A stretch of 64,000 nt of DNA from Phycisphaeraceae bacterium D3-23 (GCA_039555135.1 CP114179.1:1116001-1180000), one strand, 5' to 3'. Shown: positions 25,717 through 33,857, counted from the stretch's first letter. Made by a program: numbers and translations. The notes: generated by a model not told the origin, from the sequence alone.

Positions 25717-27159
25717 TCAAGATTTTTCTTGCCGACGTCGCCCGATCGCCAACAAGCCCAGCCCCAATACCGCGAGCGTCCCCGGCTCGGGGACAGTGCC
25801 CGGGGGGGTGCCGTTGCCCCAGGCGTTCATCAGCAGGTCGAGGTCGGCCTGGCCGATGAGCCCGTCGCCCGAGAGGTCGCCAGCCGCGGTGTGGCCGGGC
25901 GTGACGGTATCGCCCCAGCGCGCGAGCAGGACGTCGAGGTCGTCGGCGCCGACGTAGCCGTCGCCCGTGATGTCGGCGAGCAGTTGCGTGTAGGTCACGT
26001 TCCAGACGATGTCCTGTTCGAGCAGGTCGCGGTGGATGCGGACCCAGTCGGTCGGGTCGTAGCTGTGAGCGGTGACGGTGTAGGAGCCCGGGCCGAAGCC
26101 GAAGTCACGGGGGTCGAACGCGCTGCCGGTCGCGCCCGAAACGAGTTGGCCATCGACGTACCACGCGTGGTCGATGACGTCATCGTCGATCGCGTCGACC
26201 CACAGTTCGTCGGGGTCGAAGAGCGTGGCGTTGTTACTCAGCCAGCCGTCGAGCGGGTCGACGATGCGGTAGATGTCGAGGATGATCTCCTCCCGGCTGA
26301 CGGCGTCGAAGGGGTTGCCGAGTGAACGCATCTTCGAGTTGTTCGACGGGCGGTAGATGCCTTCGCTGTGGTATCGGCCGCCCTCGTAGACGCCGATGGT
26401 CCCGATGCCCGGCTGCTCGTAGCCCAGCCAGTGCGCCCAGGGTGTGCCGGCGGGGTCGATGGTGACGTTGGGTTCGGAAGGTTCGCCGCCGGTGTAGGGC
26501 CCGTCGCGGCCGTAGGTGTACTCGTCGGCGAGGCCGGCGAAGGAGTGGCCCAGCTCGTGGAGTGCGATCTCGGGCGCAGCGCTGCTGCCGCCGGCGTATG
26601 TGGCGAAGCTGCCGCCCGCGCCGCCGTACTGCGTCGCGTTGACCGTGGCCATGCGGATGTCGGGGGTGAACGCGCCGCCGAGTGCCTGATTGACCGCGCT
26701 GTGTGCGGCCGAGCTGCTGACGCTGAGCAGACGTTGCGGGCCGCCGTTGTAGGCGTAGCTGGCGTTGAGCGCGGTGTTGACGAAGACGCCGGCGATGGGA
26801 TCGTCTGCGCCCGACTGCTGGGAGACGACATCGACGCGGTGGGCGTTGAAGAAGCTGTGGTATCGGGGGAAGGGGTCTTCGCCGGCATTGAACAGGTGGT
26901 CCATCATCACGGCGATGTGGTCCTGGTAGGTGCCCAGTTCGTGCTGCTGGTAGCCGTCGCCGACGAAGACGATATCGACGCGATTGCCGGTCGAGCCGTT
27001 GTCGAGGAAGGTGGTGTACTGTGCGCTGGCACCTGTCGCACAGGCAAGAACGATCACCAGCGCAAACCACGGCAGCATCAAGCACGGTGCCGATCGTAGG
27101 AAAAACGCCTGGCCGGCGTGATGCGGACGCAGATGAAACCGTCGAGAGGCAAGGCCCAT
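25717..27159 (-). CDS. Secreted peptidase M64-family protein with dockerin-like repeats and PEP-CTERM
   Basis: The 480-residue protein has a long N-terminal region with a signal peptide (LPWFALVIVLACATGASAQ). The catalytic domain of the IgA-peptidase M64 family follows: VDIVFVGDGYQQHELGTYQD, then the zinc site IALHELGHSFAGLADEYTYG (HExxH with downstream Asp-Glu). After it come about 80 residues with a beta-rich look. Then two dockerin-like EF repeats follow (ITGDGYVGADDLDVLLARWGD and LSGDGLIGQADLDLLMNAWGN) and the PEP-CTERM end VPEPGTLAVLGLGLLAIGRRR. It is a candidate surface metallopeptidase for polymer or protein turnover. It shares its C-terminal arrangement with the neighbouring gene, 94 bases downstream. 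Confidence 0.9.
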   Translation of the reverse strand: MGLASRRFHLRPHHAGQAFFLRSAPCLMLPWFALVIVLACATGASAQYTTFLDNGSTGNRVDIVFVGDGYQQHELGTYQDHIAVMMDHLFNAGEDPFPRYHSFFNAHRVDVVSQQSGADDPIAGVFVNTALNASYAYNGGPQRLLSVSSSAAHSAVNQALGGAFTPDIRMATVNATQYGGAGGSFATYAGGSSAAPEIALHELGHSFAGLADEYTYGRDGPYTGGEPSEPNVTIDPAGTPWAHWLGYEQPGIGTIGVYEGGRYHSEGIYRPSNNSKMRSLGNPFDAVSREEIILDIYRIVDPLDGWLSNNATLFDPDELWVDAIDDDVIDHAWYVDGQLVSGATGSAFDPRDFGFGPGSYTVTAHSYDPTDWVRIHRDLLEQDIVWNVTYTQLLADITGDGYVGADDLDVLLARWGDTVTPGHTAAGDLSGDGLIGQADLDLLMNAWGNGTPPGTVPEPGTLAVLGLGLLAIGRRRQEKS

Positions 27160-27254
27160 ACGAAACTCCTGTGTGGGTGCCCGGGTCTGATTAGATAGAG
27201 GAGCGCGCCGGCGGTGTCAAGAGAAAACCGCAGTATTCTTGGTTGTTTAGGAGG

Positions 27255-29882
27255 CTACAGCACCGACACCGGGTCGACGTCGATCGCGGTGTGGTGGTCG
27301 CTGATGAGCCGGCCCTGGTTGCGCAGCGCGGTCATGAGTTTTTGCAGCGGCGCGGCCGAGGGTGCCAAGAGCTGGACTTCGAGCCGGTGGAAGTCCGCGA
27401 CCCGGCCGATCGCGCAGGGGTGGGGCCCGCGCAGGCGGACACCGAGCTGCAACTGCTCGTTGGCCGACCGCAGGTCGTTGGCCAGCTCGTGCGCGCGGCG
27501 CTGCGCGGCGGCGTGGTCCGTGTCACGCAGGACGATCCGCACCAGCCGGCCCACCGGCGGGAGCATCATCTCTTGGCGGATCGCGATCTCCTCCTTGGCA
27601 AAACCTGCGTAGTCATGCTTTGCGGCCCGACGCACGGCCGGGTCGTCCGGGGCGAACGTCTGCAAGACCACCCGACCCGCCGCTTCGCTGCGCCCGCTCC
27701 GCCCGGCGACCTGCGCGATGAGCTGGAACGTCCGCTCCCGCGCCCGAAAGTCGGGGAAGTTCAGCGCGGTATCGGCGCTGATGACCCCGACCAGACGTAC
27801 GCCCGGGAAGTCGAGCCCCTTGGCGATCATCTGCGTCCCCAGCAGGATATCGATCTCGCCCCCCCGGAACTTGTCGAGCGTCCGCTGATAGTCCTCGGCG
27901 TTCTTCATCGTGTCCGAATCCATCCGCGCGATCGCCGCCCCCGGGAACTTTTCGCGTAGCTCGTCTTCTACTTTCTGAGTACCGAGGCCGAACACGGTCG
28001 TCTTCTTTCCGCAGTCGGGGCAGCTTCGCGGCAGGACCTGCTCGGCCGTGCAGTGGTGGCATCGGACGACGCCGCCCAGCGGCAGCCGGTGATCGCGGTG
28101 GTACACCATCGATGCGTCGCAGTGGTCGCAGCACATCAGCCAGCCGCACTTGTGGTCCGGGCACGCGATGTAGTTCGCGTAGCCCCGGCGGTTGAGCAGG
28201 ACCATCGCCTGGCCGCCCGAAGGGGCCGAGGGGTCGAGGGGCCGAGGGGCCGAGTGTTGCGTGTATCGCGTGTCTTGTGTTTTCTCACTTGGCCCCTTGG
28301 CCCCTTGACCCCTTGACCCCTTCCCCCCAAGCGTTTGGGCCAGCCGCTGCTCCAGGCGCGTCGACAACAGGTGGATGCCCCGGCGTCGGCGTCGCTCTTC
28401 GATCAGGTCCACGATCTCCACCGCCGGCAGCCGCATCCCCGGCACCCGGTCGGGCAGGTGGAGGTAGTGGGCATTCGATGGGCGATGGGCGATCGCGGAT
28501 GGCGGATCGGCGGAAGCTGTAGGCAGAGTCGATTCCCCGATTTCCATCCGCCATCCGCCATCCGCCATCCGCCATTGCGCGGCGTTGTAGTAGCTCTCCA
28601 GCGAGGGCGTCGCGCTGCCCAGCACGACGGGGACGCCTTCGATCTGGGCGCGTTTGATGGCGACGTCCCGCGCGTGGTAGCGCGGGAGCTGGTCCTGTTT
28701 GTAGGAACTGTCGTGTTCTTCATCGACGATGATGAGGCCGAGGTTCGTGACCGGCGCGAACACGGCCGATCGCGCCCCGACGACGATGGTCGCCTTGCCG
28801 TCGTGGATCCGCCGCCACTGGGCGTGGCGCTGCGCGGCGGTGAGCCCGGAGTGCAGGACGGCGACACGCTCGCTGCCGAAGCGTGCGAGGAACCGGCCCA
28901 CGGTCTGCGGCGTAAGCGCGATCTCGGGGACGAGGATGATGGCGGCGGGCGGGGAGGAGGGAGAAGGGGCCCAGGGGTCGCGGGGCCCGGGGGGCGAGTG
29001 CTGCGCGGAGGCAGCGTCTTGTGATTCCTCACTTGTCCCCTTGGCCCCTTGGCCCCTGGGCCACTCGCGCAGCGCCGCGATCGCGCGGAGGTAGACCTCG
29101 GTCTTGCCGCTGCCCGTGACGCCGTGCAGGAGGTGGACGCCGAATCGGTCGGCGTGCTGCGCGAGGTGCTCCACCGCGGATCGCTGCGCCGCGCCCAACG
29201 TAACCTCCGTGTCGGCTTCGCCCACCTCCCGCGCCCGCAGGTCGAGCGTGGACTGCACGACATCGCGGTGCTCAGCGACCAGCACGCCCTTCTCGATCAG
29301 CTGCGACACGGGGCCGCGCGTCTTTGCGCCGGCACGATCGGCCAACTCCCGCGTGCCGATCCATCCGGCTTGCGAAATCGCGGCGTCGAGCAGGGCCTGC
29401 TGCAGCTTCGTGAGTTTGACCGGCGAGCCGTTATCTTGCGACGGCAGGGGCTCGGCGGGCCGGACGACCTGTTTGCGACGCGTGCCCGTGCCCCGGGTCA
29501 CGGCCGCAGGCAGCATCGCGCCAAACACCATGCCCAGCGGGCAGACGTAGTACGACGCGACCCACTGCGCCAGCGTGACGAGGTGCCCGGAGAGCGACAC
29601 GCCGCCGGGCGCGGGCTTGGTGATCGGCTTGATCTTCTTGGCATCAAGCTCGACCTTGTCGCGCAGCCGGATGACGTAGCCCGTCGCGCCGCGGTTGCCC
29701 CGGCCCAGCGGGACGACGACGCGCTGCCCGACCGCGACGGGCTCGAGCTTTTGCGGGACGCGGTAGGTGAGCCCGGTCGGCGCGGCGTCGATCCCGCGCT
29801 CGATCGCGACGTCGGCGAAGCGCTCGCCGGGCTTTGGCGCGTCGTCATCGTCGGGGTTGTCGTGTGGGAACAGGCCAGCCAT
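27255..29882 (-). CDS. priA: Primosomal protein N' (PriA helicase) with three in-frame repeat insertions
   Basis: PriA recognises stalled forks and reloads the replisome. The 875-residue protein starts at ATG 29882 (MAGLFPHDNPDDDD). It has the N-terminal 3'-binding domain, Walker A GVTGSGKTEVY, LVPEIALTPQT, the DEEHDSSYKQDQLPRYHARD box, the zinc site (CPDHKCGW, CCDHCDAS, CHHC, CPDCG) and helicase motifs GTQMIAKGLDFPGV and QVAGRSGR. It is about 140 residues longer than usual. The excess is three low-complexity insertions at about residues 274-311, 436-470 and 519-556. All lie in spacers between conserved motifs and are encoded by palindromic repeats. mutS is divergent, beyond a small TM-protein gene. 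Confidence 0.93.
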   Translation of the reverse strand: MAGLFPHDNPDDDDAPKPGERFADVAIERGIDAAPTGLTYRVPQKLEPVAVGQRVVVPLGRGNRGATGYVIRLRDKVELDAKKIKPITKPAPGGVSLSGHLVTLAQWVASYYVCPLGMVFGAMLPAAVTRGTGTRRKQVVRPAEPLPSQDNGSPVKLTKLQQALLDAAISQAGWIGTRELADRAGAKTRGPVSQLIEKGVLVAEHRDVVQSTLDLRAREVGEADTEVTLGAAQRSAVEHLAQHADRFGVHLLHGVTGSGKTEVYLRAIAALREWPRGQGAKGTSEESQDAASAQHSPPGPRDPWAPSPSSPPAAIILVPEIALTPQTVGRFLARFGSERVAVLHSGLTAAQRHAQWRRIHDGKATIVVGARSAVFAPVTNLGLIIVDEEHDSSYKQDQLPRYHARDVAIKRAQIEGVPVVLGSATPSLESYYNAAQWRMADGGWRMEIGESTLPTASADPPSAIAHRPSNAHYLHLPDRVPGMRLPAVEIVDLIEERRRRRGIHLLSTRLEQRLAQTLGGKGSRGQGAKGPSEKTQDTRYTQHSAPRPLDPSAPSGGQAMVLLNRRGYANYIACPDHKCGWLMCCDHCDASMVYHRDHRLPLGGVVRCHHCTAEQVLPRSCPDCGKKTTVFGLGTQKVEDELREKFPGAAIARMDSDTMKNAEDYQRTLDKFRGGEIDILLGTQMIAKGLDFPGVRLVGVISADTALNFPDFRARERTFQLIAQVAGRSGRSEAAGRVVLQTFAPDDPAVRRAAKHDYAGFAKEEIAIRQEMMLPPVGRLVRIVLRDTDHAAAQRRAHELANDLRSANEQLQLGVRLRGPHPCAIGRVADFHRLEVQLLAPSAAPLQKLMTALRNQGRLISDHHTAIDVDPVSVL
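28217..28328 (-). repeat. GGGGCCAA-armed palindromic element in priA (copy 2)
   Basis: On the coding strand the 5' arm repeats GGGGTCAA/GGGGCCAA and the 3' arm repeats GGCCCCTCG/GACCCCTCG. The loop reads AGTGAGAAAACACAAGACAC, then a stretch ending CGCAACACTCGG. It encodes GQGAKGPSEKTQDTRYTQHS and APRPLDPSAPS in PriA. Loop and frame match the copies at 28950 and in mutS at 31071. Confidence 0.88.
28475..28577 (-). repeat. GGATGGC-armed palindromic element in priA
   Basis: On the coding strand the 5' arm is a run of GGATGGC heptamers. The 3' arm is its rough complement (GCCGATCCGCCATCCGCGAT then CGCCCATCGCCCATCG). The element encodes WRMADGGWRMEIGES and ADPPSAIAHRPSNA, placed directly after the conserved GSATPSLESYYNA motif. 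The heptamer array recurs in lipB. Confidence 0.85.
28950..29062 (-). repeat. GGGGCCAA-armed palindromic element in priA (copy 1)
   Basis: On the coding strand the 5' arm is GGCCCAGGGGCCAAGGGGCC-like and the 3' arm is rich in CCCC blocks. The loop reads ACAAGTGAGGAATCACAAGA, then GCGCAGCACTCG. It encodes RGQGAKGTSEESQDAASAQH and SPPGPRDPWAPSPSSPP between the helix after Walker A and the LVPEIALTPQ strand of PriA. Confidence 0.85.
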
Positions 29883-29913
29883 GTGGCGATTGTAGACCGC
29901 CCGGGAGCGTGCG

Positions 29914-30393
29914 CTATTCGAGGACGGGGATGCCGAAGAACTCAAGCGGCGGCCGGGTCGTCACGGGCTGGGTCGGCGGCGCGCCAGGCAACGCGCCGGC
30001 CCCCGGTGTCGCGACGGCCGGCGCGGGCTGTGGGAGGTGTGCCGGAACGTTTGTCGTATCGGTATCGGCCGAGTCCGAGTTCGGTGAATCGGACTGCGCC
30101 GACGTGCCGCGCTCGTTCGGCGCGTCCACCGATGTATCCGCTAACCCGCCGGGCTCGGCGGGCTGCCGTGTTGCCGTCGATCCATCGGCCTGACCGCCCG
30201 GCCGCGCGGGATCCACCTGCGCGATCGCTTCGCCTTGGGCCGGGCCTTTGCCCTCGAACCACCCGTCGGCCAGGACCACGATCACGACCGACAGGTTGAC
30301 CATCAGCATCGCGCTGAGCAGCACGACCAGCGCGCCTTGGCGCGGCGGCTTGCCCGTCGTGTTCACAGAAGTCCTGGGGCTGGGGTCGGGCAT
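29914..30393 (-). CDS. Single-TM protein with Pro/Ala/Thr-rich extracytoplasmic part
   Basis: This 159-residue predicted protein starts at ATG 30393 (MPDPSPRTSVNTTGK). One membrane segment lies at about residues 20-43 (ALVVLLSAMLMVNLSVVIVVL). The rest is low-complexity, rich in Pro, Ala, Thr, Asp and Gly, ending LEFFGIPVLE. It precedes priA on the same strand by 31 bases and is probably co-transcribed with it. No function is recognised; the composition suggests a flexible linker protein. Confidence 0.65.
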   Translation of the reverse strand: MPDPSPRTSVNTTGKPPRQGALVVLLSAMLMVNLSVVIVVLADGWFEGKGPAQGEAIAQVDPARPGGQADGSTATRQPAEPGGLADTSVDAPNERGTSAQSDSPNSDSADTDTTNVPAHLPQPAPAVATPGAGALPGAPPTQPVTTRPPLEFFGIPVLE

Positions 30394-30584
30394 CTTCTCT
30401 CGCGGGGGGGCGATCGGTCGGAGCGCTTGGGGTCTGGTCGGCCGATCGGGGAGGCGGGGTGGGGCATTGTACCCCGGGCCGGCGTCGATAGCACAAACTC
30501 GCATGCGCTACCCCGTGCAGGTGATACAGACCGGCCGTACGGACGGCGGGCGTGGTGATCGTTTTGATGCGGTACAGTACGCCG

Positions 30585-33572
30585 ATGGCGGAGGCGACCC
30601 AGAACAAGAAGAAGACAGACGGGGCGGCCGGCGAGGCGACGGTCAAGGAAGGCGTCAAGCCGCCCAAGCCCGTGAAGCCCGGCAAGGGCGCGGACACGCC
30701 GGCGATGCGTCAGCACCGGCGGTTCAAGGAGCAGCACCCGGGGTGCGTGCTGTTCTTCCGGATGGGCGATTTTTACGAGATGTTTTTCGAGGACGCGGTG
30801 CTCGCACACAAGACGCTGGGGGTGACACTGACCCAGCGCAGCGAAGGCGTGCCGATGGCGGGCGTGCCCTACCACGCGGTCGAGGGCTACCTCCGGCGGA
30901 TGATCCAGGCGGGCCACCGCGTCGCCGTGTGCGAGCAGGTCGAAGACGCCAAGGACGCCAAGGGTGTGGTGAAGCGCGACGTCACGCGCGTCGTCACGCC
31001 GGGCACGCTGACCGACGAGTCGCTCCTGGAAGAGGGCGAAGAGAACCCGCTCGCCGCCGTCGTGTTCCACGGGGAAGGGGGCAAGGGGCCGAAGGGACAA
31101 GGGGCCAAGGGGACTAGTGAAAGACAAGAAAAACATATCACCGCGCAACACTCGGCCCCTAAGCCCCTGGGCCCCTCGGCCCCTTCCCCTCCCACCGCCT
31201 CGATCGCCTGGGCCGAGCTCTCCACCGGGGCGTTCCACGTCGCCACCGTGCCCGAGGACCAGCTCATCGACGAACTCGCCCGCATCGCGCCGCGCGAGCT
31301 GATCTACTGCGAGACCGCGACGGGCGAGATGCCCGAGCGCGTCGCGCGGCTCGAACAAGCCCTCGGTTGCGCGGTCACCGGTCGGCCCGGCTGGCAGTTC
31401 CGATTGAATGAGGCGGGCGAGGCGCTGCGCCGGCAGTACCAGGTCGCGCAGCTCGGCGGCTTCGGGTTCGACGACGACGACAAGGCGCTCATGGCCGCGG
31501 GCGGCGTCGTCCACTACCTGCTCGAAACCCAGCGCGCCGATGCGGATGGCCGGCTGGCACACCTGCGCCCGCCCCGGCGGTTTGAGCGCGCCAAACACCT
31601 CGTCATCGACCAGGCCTCGCTCCACGCCCTCGAGGTCGACCGCACGCTCCGCAGCGGGCAGGTCGAAGGGTCGCTCTTGGGCATCTTCAAGGGCAAGACC
31701 GGGCCCGTCACCGCGATGGGCAAGCGTCTGCTGCGTCACTGGCTGTGCTACCCGCTCGCCGACCGCGAAGGCATTGCGCAGCGCCAGCGGGTCGTCACCG
31801 CGATGGTCGGCGACGAGCGGTTCCGCGACGAGCTTCGCAGTGCGGCCGACGACGTCCACGACATCGAACGCATCACCGCCCGCCTCGCGGTAGGCCGGGC
31901 GACCCCGCGCGATCTGGTCGCGCTGGGCCGGAGCGTCGCGCAGGTCCGCGCGGTCCACACCGTCCTCGACGGCCGACCCAGCGAGCAGGCCTACCTCGAC
32001 CGGGTGAGCGTCCTGCTCGAACCGCTCGAACAACTGGGCCAGTCGATCCTGGACACCTGCATCGAAGCGCCGCCCGCACACCTGCGCGAGGGCGGGCTCA
32101 TCCGCGACGGGGTCGATGTAAAGCTCGACACCCAGCGGTCGCTGCAGCGCGACAGCCACGCCTGGCTCGCGCAGTACCAGGCCGGGCTGTGCGAGGCGTC
32201 GGGCATCCCGTCGCTCAAGGTCGGCTACAACAAGGTCTTTGGCTACTACCTCGAAGTCACCGCCGCGAACAAACACAAAGCCCAGGCCTACATGGACCAG
32301 ATTGCGGCGGATGGTGGATCGAACGGCGGATGGGCGCGCAAGCAGACGCTCAAGAACGCCGAGCGGTATGTGACGCCGGAGCTCAAGGAATTCGAGGGCA
32401 AGGTCTTGAGCGCCGAGGGCCGGGCCGTGGCACGCGAGCAGCACCTCTTCGCCGAGCTGTGCGCTGAGGCGCAGGCCCTGATCGATGAGCTGCACGGGTT
32501 CGCGGCCGTCGTCGCCGAGCTTGATGTTCTGGGTGCCTTCGCCGCGCGGGCGGTGCGTTCGCGCTACGTCTGCCCGACGATCGTGGACGGCCCCGTGCTC
32601 GACATCGAAGCGGGCCGGCACCCGGTGCTGGATGAGCTGCTGGGGGATCGGTTTGTGCCCAACGATGTCTCTTTGGGAGTAAACAGTGAACAGTCCACAG
32701 TGAACCGCGAGGAAAGCAAGGACTATTCACGGGGCACTGGGCACTGTTCACTGGCTTTGATCACCGGCCCGAACATGGCGGGCAAGTCGACCTACATCCG
32801 CCAGACCGCGCTGATCACGCTGCTCGCGCACACCGGCTCGTTTGTCCCCGCCGACCGCGCGGTGGTCGGGCTCACCGACCGCATCTTCACGCGCGTGGGC
32901 GCGAACGACGAGCTCCATGCCGGGCAGTCCACCTTCATGGTCGAGATGACCGAGACGGCCAACATCTGCCACCACGCGACCGGCCGCTCGCTCGTGATCC
33001 TCGACGAGATCGGCCGGGGCACGAGCACGCTCGACGGGCTCTCGCTCGCGTGGGCGATCGCCGAGCACCTTGCCGGGGCTGGGGCAGACGCCGGCGGGCG
33101 CGGCCCGCGCACTTTGTTCGCGACGCACTACCACGAGATCACCTCGCTGGCCGAGCGCTACGACAGCGTGACGAACCTGAGCGTGACCGTGCGCGAGTGG
33201 CAAGACGAGATCGTCTTCCTCCACCGCATCGCGCCCGGCGCAACCGACCGCAGCTACGGCATCCACGTCGCAAAAATCGCCGGCCTCCCCCCCGCTGTCA
33301 TCGACCGCGCCAACCAGCTCCTCGCCGAGTTGGCCGTCAACCACGCCGGCCACGTCTCGCCCGGCAGCGCGCAACGCAGCGCCAGCGATCGCGCATCGAC
33401 CGGCCCGGCCAACCTAGCCCCGCTTCCCCCGCAGCTCTCGCTCTTCACCGAGCACGCCGACCACCCGGCGCTGGCCGAGCTGCGCGGCATCGACCTCAAC
33501 GCGCTTACCCCGCTGCAGGCTTTCGATGCGCTGCGTCGGCTCTCCGACATGCTGGGCCCGCAAGACGCCTGA
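30585..33572 (+). CDS. mutS: DNA mismatch repair protein MutS with two in-frame repeat insertions
   Basis: MutS detects mismatches and drives repair. The 995-residue protein starts at ATG 30585. Domain I has FFRMGDFYEMFFEDA with the mismatch-probing Phe-x-Glu. Later come the connector, lever and clamp regions, and the ABC ATPase: Walker A GPNMAGKSTYIRQ (about residue 728), LVILDEIGRGTSTLDGLSLA (signature and Walker B) and LFATHYHEIT. It is about 130 residues longer than E. coli MutS. Two insertions explain much of this: residues 163-203 (GKGPKGQGAKGTSE and following, domain I/II junction) and about 699-722 (VNSEQSTVNREESKD to HCSLA), ending five residues before Walker A. Both are palindromic repeats. 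Confidence 0.95.
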   Translation: MAEATQNKKKTDGAAGEATVKEGVKPPKPVKPGKGADTPAMRQHRRFKEQHPGCVLFFRMGDFYEMFFEDAVLAHKTLGVTLTQRSEGVPMAGVPYHAVEGYLRRMIQAGHRVAVCEQVEDAKDAKGVVKRDVTRVVTPGTLTDESLLEEGEENPLAAVVFHGEGGKGPKGQGAKGTSERQEKHITAQHSAPKPLGPSAPSPPTASIAWAELSTGAFHVATVPEDQLIDELARIAPRELIYCETATGEMPERVARLEQALGCAVTGRPGWQFRLNEAGEALRRQYQVAQLGGFGFDDDDKALMAAGGVVHYLLETQRADADGRLAHLRPPRRFERAKHLVIDQASLHALEVDRTLRSGQVEGSLLGIFKGKTGPVTAMGKRLLRHWLCYPLADREGIAQRQRVVTAMVGDERFRDELRSAADDVHDIERITARLAVGRATPRDLVALGRSVAQVRAVHTVLDGRPSEQAYLDRVSVLLEPLEQLGQSILDTCIEAPPAHLREGGLIRDGVDVKLDTQRSLQRDSHAWLAQYQAGLCEASGIPSLKVGYNKVFGYYLEVTAANKHKAQAYMDQIAADGGSNGGWARKQTLKNAERYVTPELKEFEGKVLSAEGRAVAREQHLFAELCAEAQALIDELHGFAAVVAELDVLGAFAARAVRSRYVCPTIVDGPVLDIEAGRHPVLDELLGDRFVPNDVSLGVNSEQSTVNREESKDYSRGTGHCSLALITGPNMAGKSTYIRQTALITLLAHTGSFVPADRAVVGLTDRIFTRVGANDELHAGQSTFMVEMTETANICHHATGRSLVILDEIGRGTSTLDGLSLAWAIAEHLAGAGADAGGRGPRTLFATHYHEITSLAERYDSVTNLSVTVREWQDEIVFLHRIAPGATDRSYGIHVAKIAGLPPAVIDRANQLLAELAVNHAGHVSPGSAQRSASDRASTGPANLAPLPPQLSLFTEHADHPALAELRGIDLNALTPLQAFDALRRLSDMLGPQDA
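31071..31193 (+). repeat. GGGGCCAA-armed palindromic element in mutS
   Basis: The 5' arm is a G-block array (GGGGAAGGGGGCAAGGGGCC and on to GGGGCCAAGGGG). The 3' arm is a C-block array (GGCCCCTAAGCCCCTGGGCC and on). The loop, ACTAGTGAAAGACAAGAAAA then CGCGCAACACTCGG, matches the loops of the two priA copies. It encodes 41 residues, including GQGAKGTSERQEK and TAQHSAPKPLGPSAPS. Confidence 0.88.
32678..32753 (+). repeat. AGTGAACAG-type palindromic element in mutS
   Basis: AGTAAACAGTGAACAGTCCA at the 5' end is complementary in part to GGCACTGTTCACTGG at the 3' end. The same type of element stands at the cca stop codon (17495-17581). It encodes VNSEQSTVNREESKD...GHCSLA in the strand-loop just upstream of the MutS P-loop. 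Confidence 0.82.
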
Positions 33573-33857
33573 CCACTAGACCAACCCGAACACTGCTCAC
33601 GATACGCCCTCCAGGCATCTGTTGGCCGGTCAATCGTCTCGGCGCTAAGGTCAAAACCTGATTCCAGACAAAAAACAGCCATTCTTGAAGAAAGGACTTC
33701 CCTTTCAAATACTTCATTCGTATTATATTCATAAGTGCGTGATCCCCCTCGCGGCCTGCCGGCCTCCCCCCACTCCGGCAGGTCGCACTTTTTTAAAGCC
33801 CCTCCAATCCGTCCCGCCCGGCTCCTTACAATATCGCCCCACCCTTGGAGCGACGCT
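33573..33857. other. AT-richer intergenic stretch after mutS
   Basis: No gene is seen. The centre (33670-33740) is clearly AT-richer than its surroundings (CTTCATTCGTATTATATTC), which would fit a promoter for the downstream membrane-protein gene, but I cannot place clean -35/-10 boxes with correct spacing. GGAG at 33847-33850 is the ribosome-binding site for the TTG start at 33858. Confidence 0.4.

Noticed and set aside
28217-28577. Tandem short repeats in priA as a CRISPR array
   Set aside because: Units are 7-8 bases with no spacers and form inverted arms; no cas genes are present.
30363-32621. 752-residue minus frame opposite mutS
   Set aside because: Antisense of the mutS lever and clamp regions; no start context or motif.
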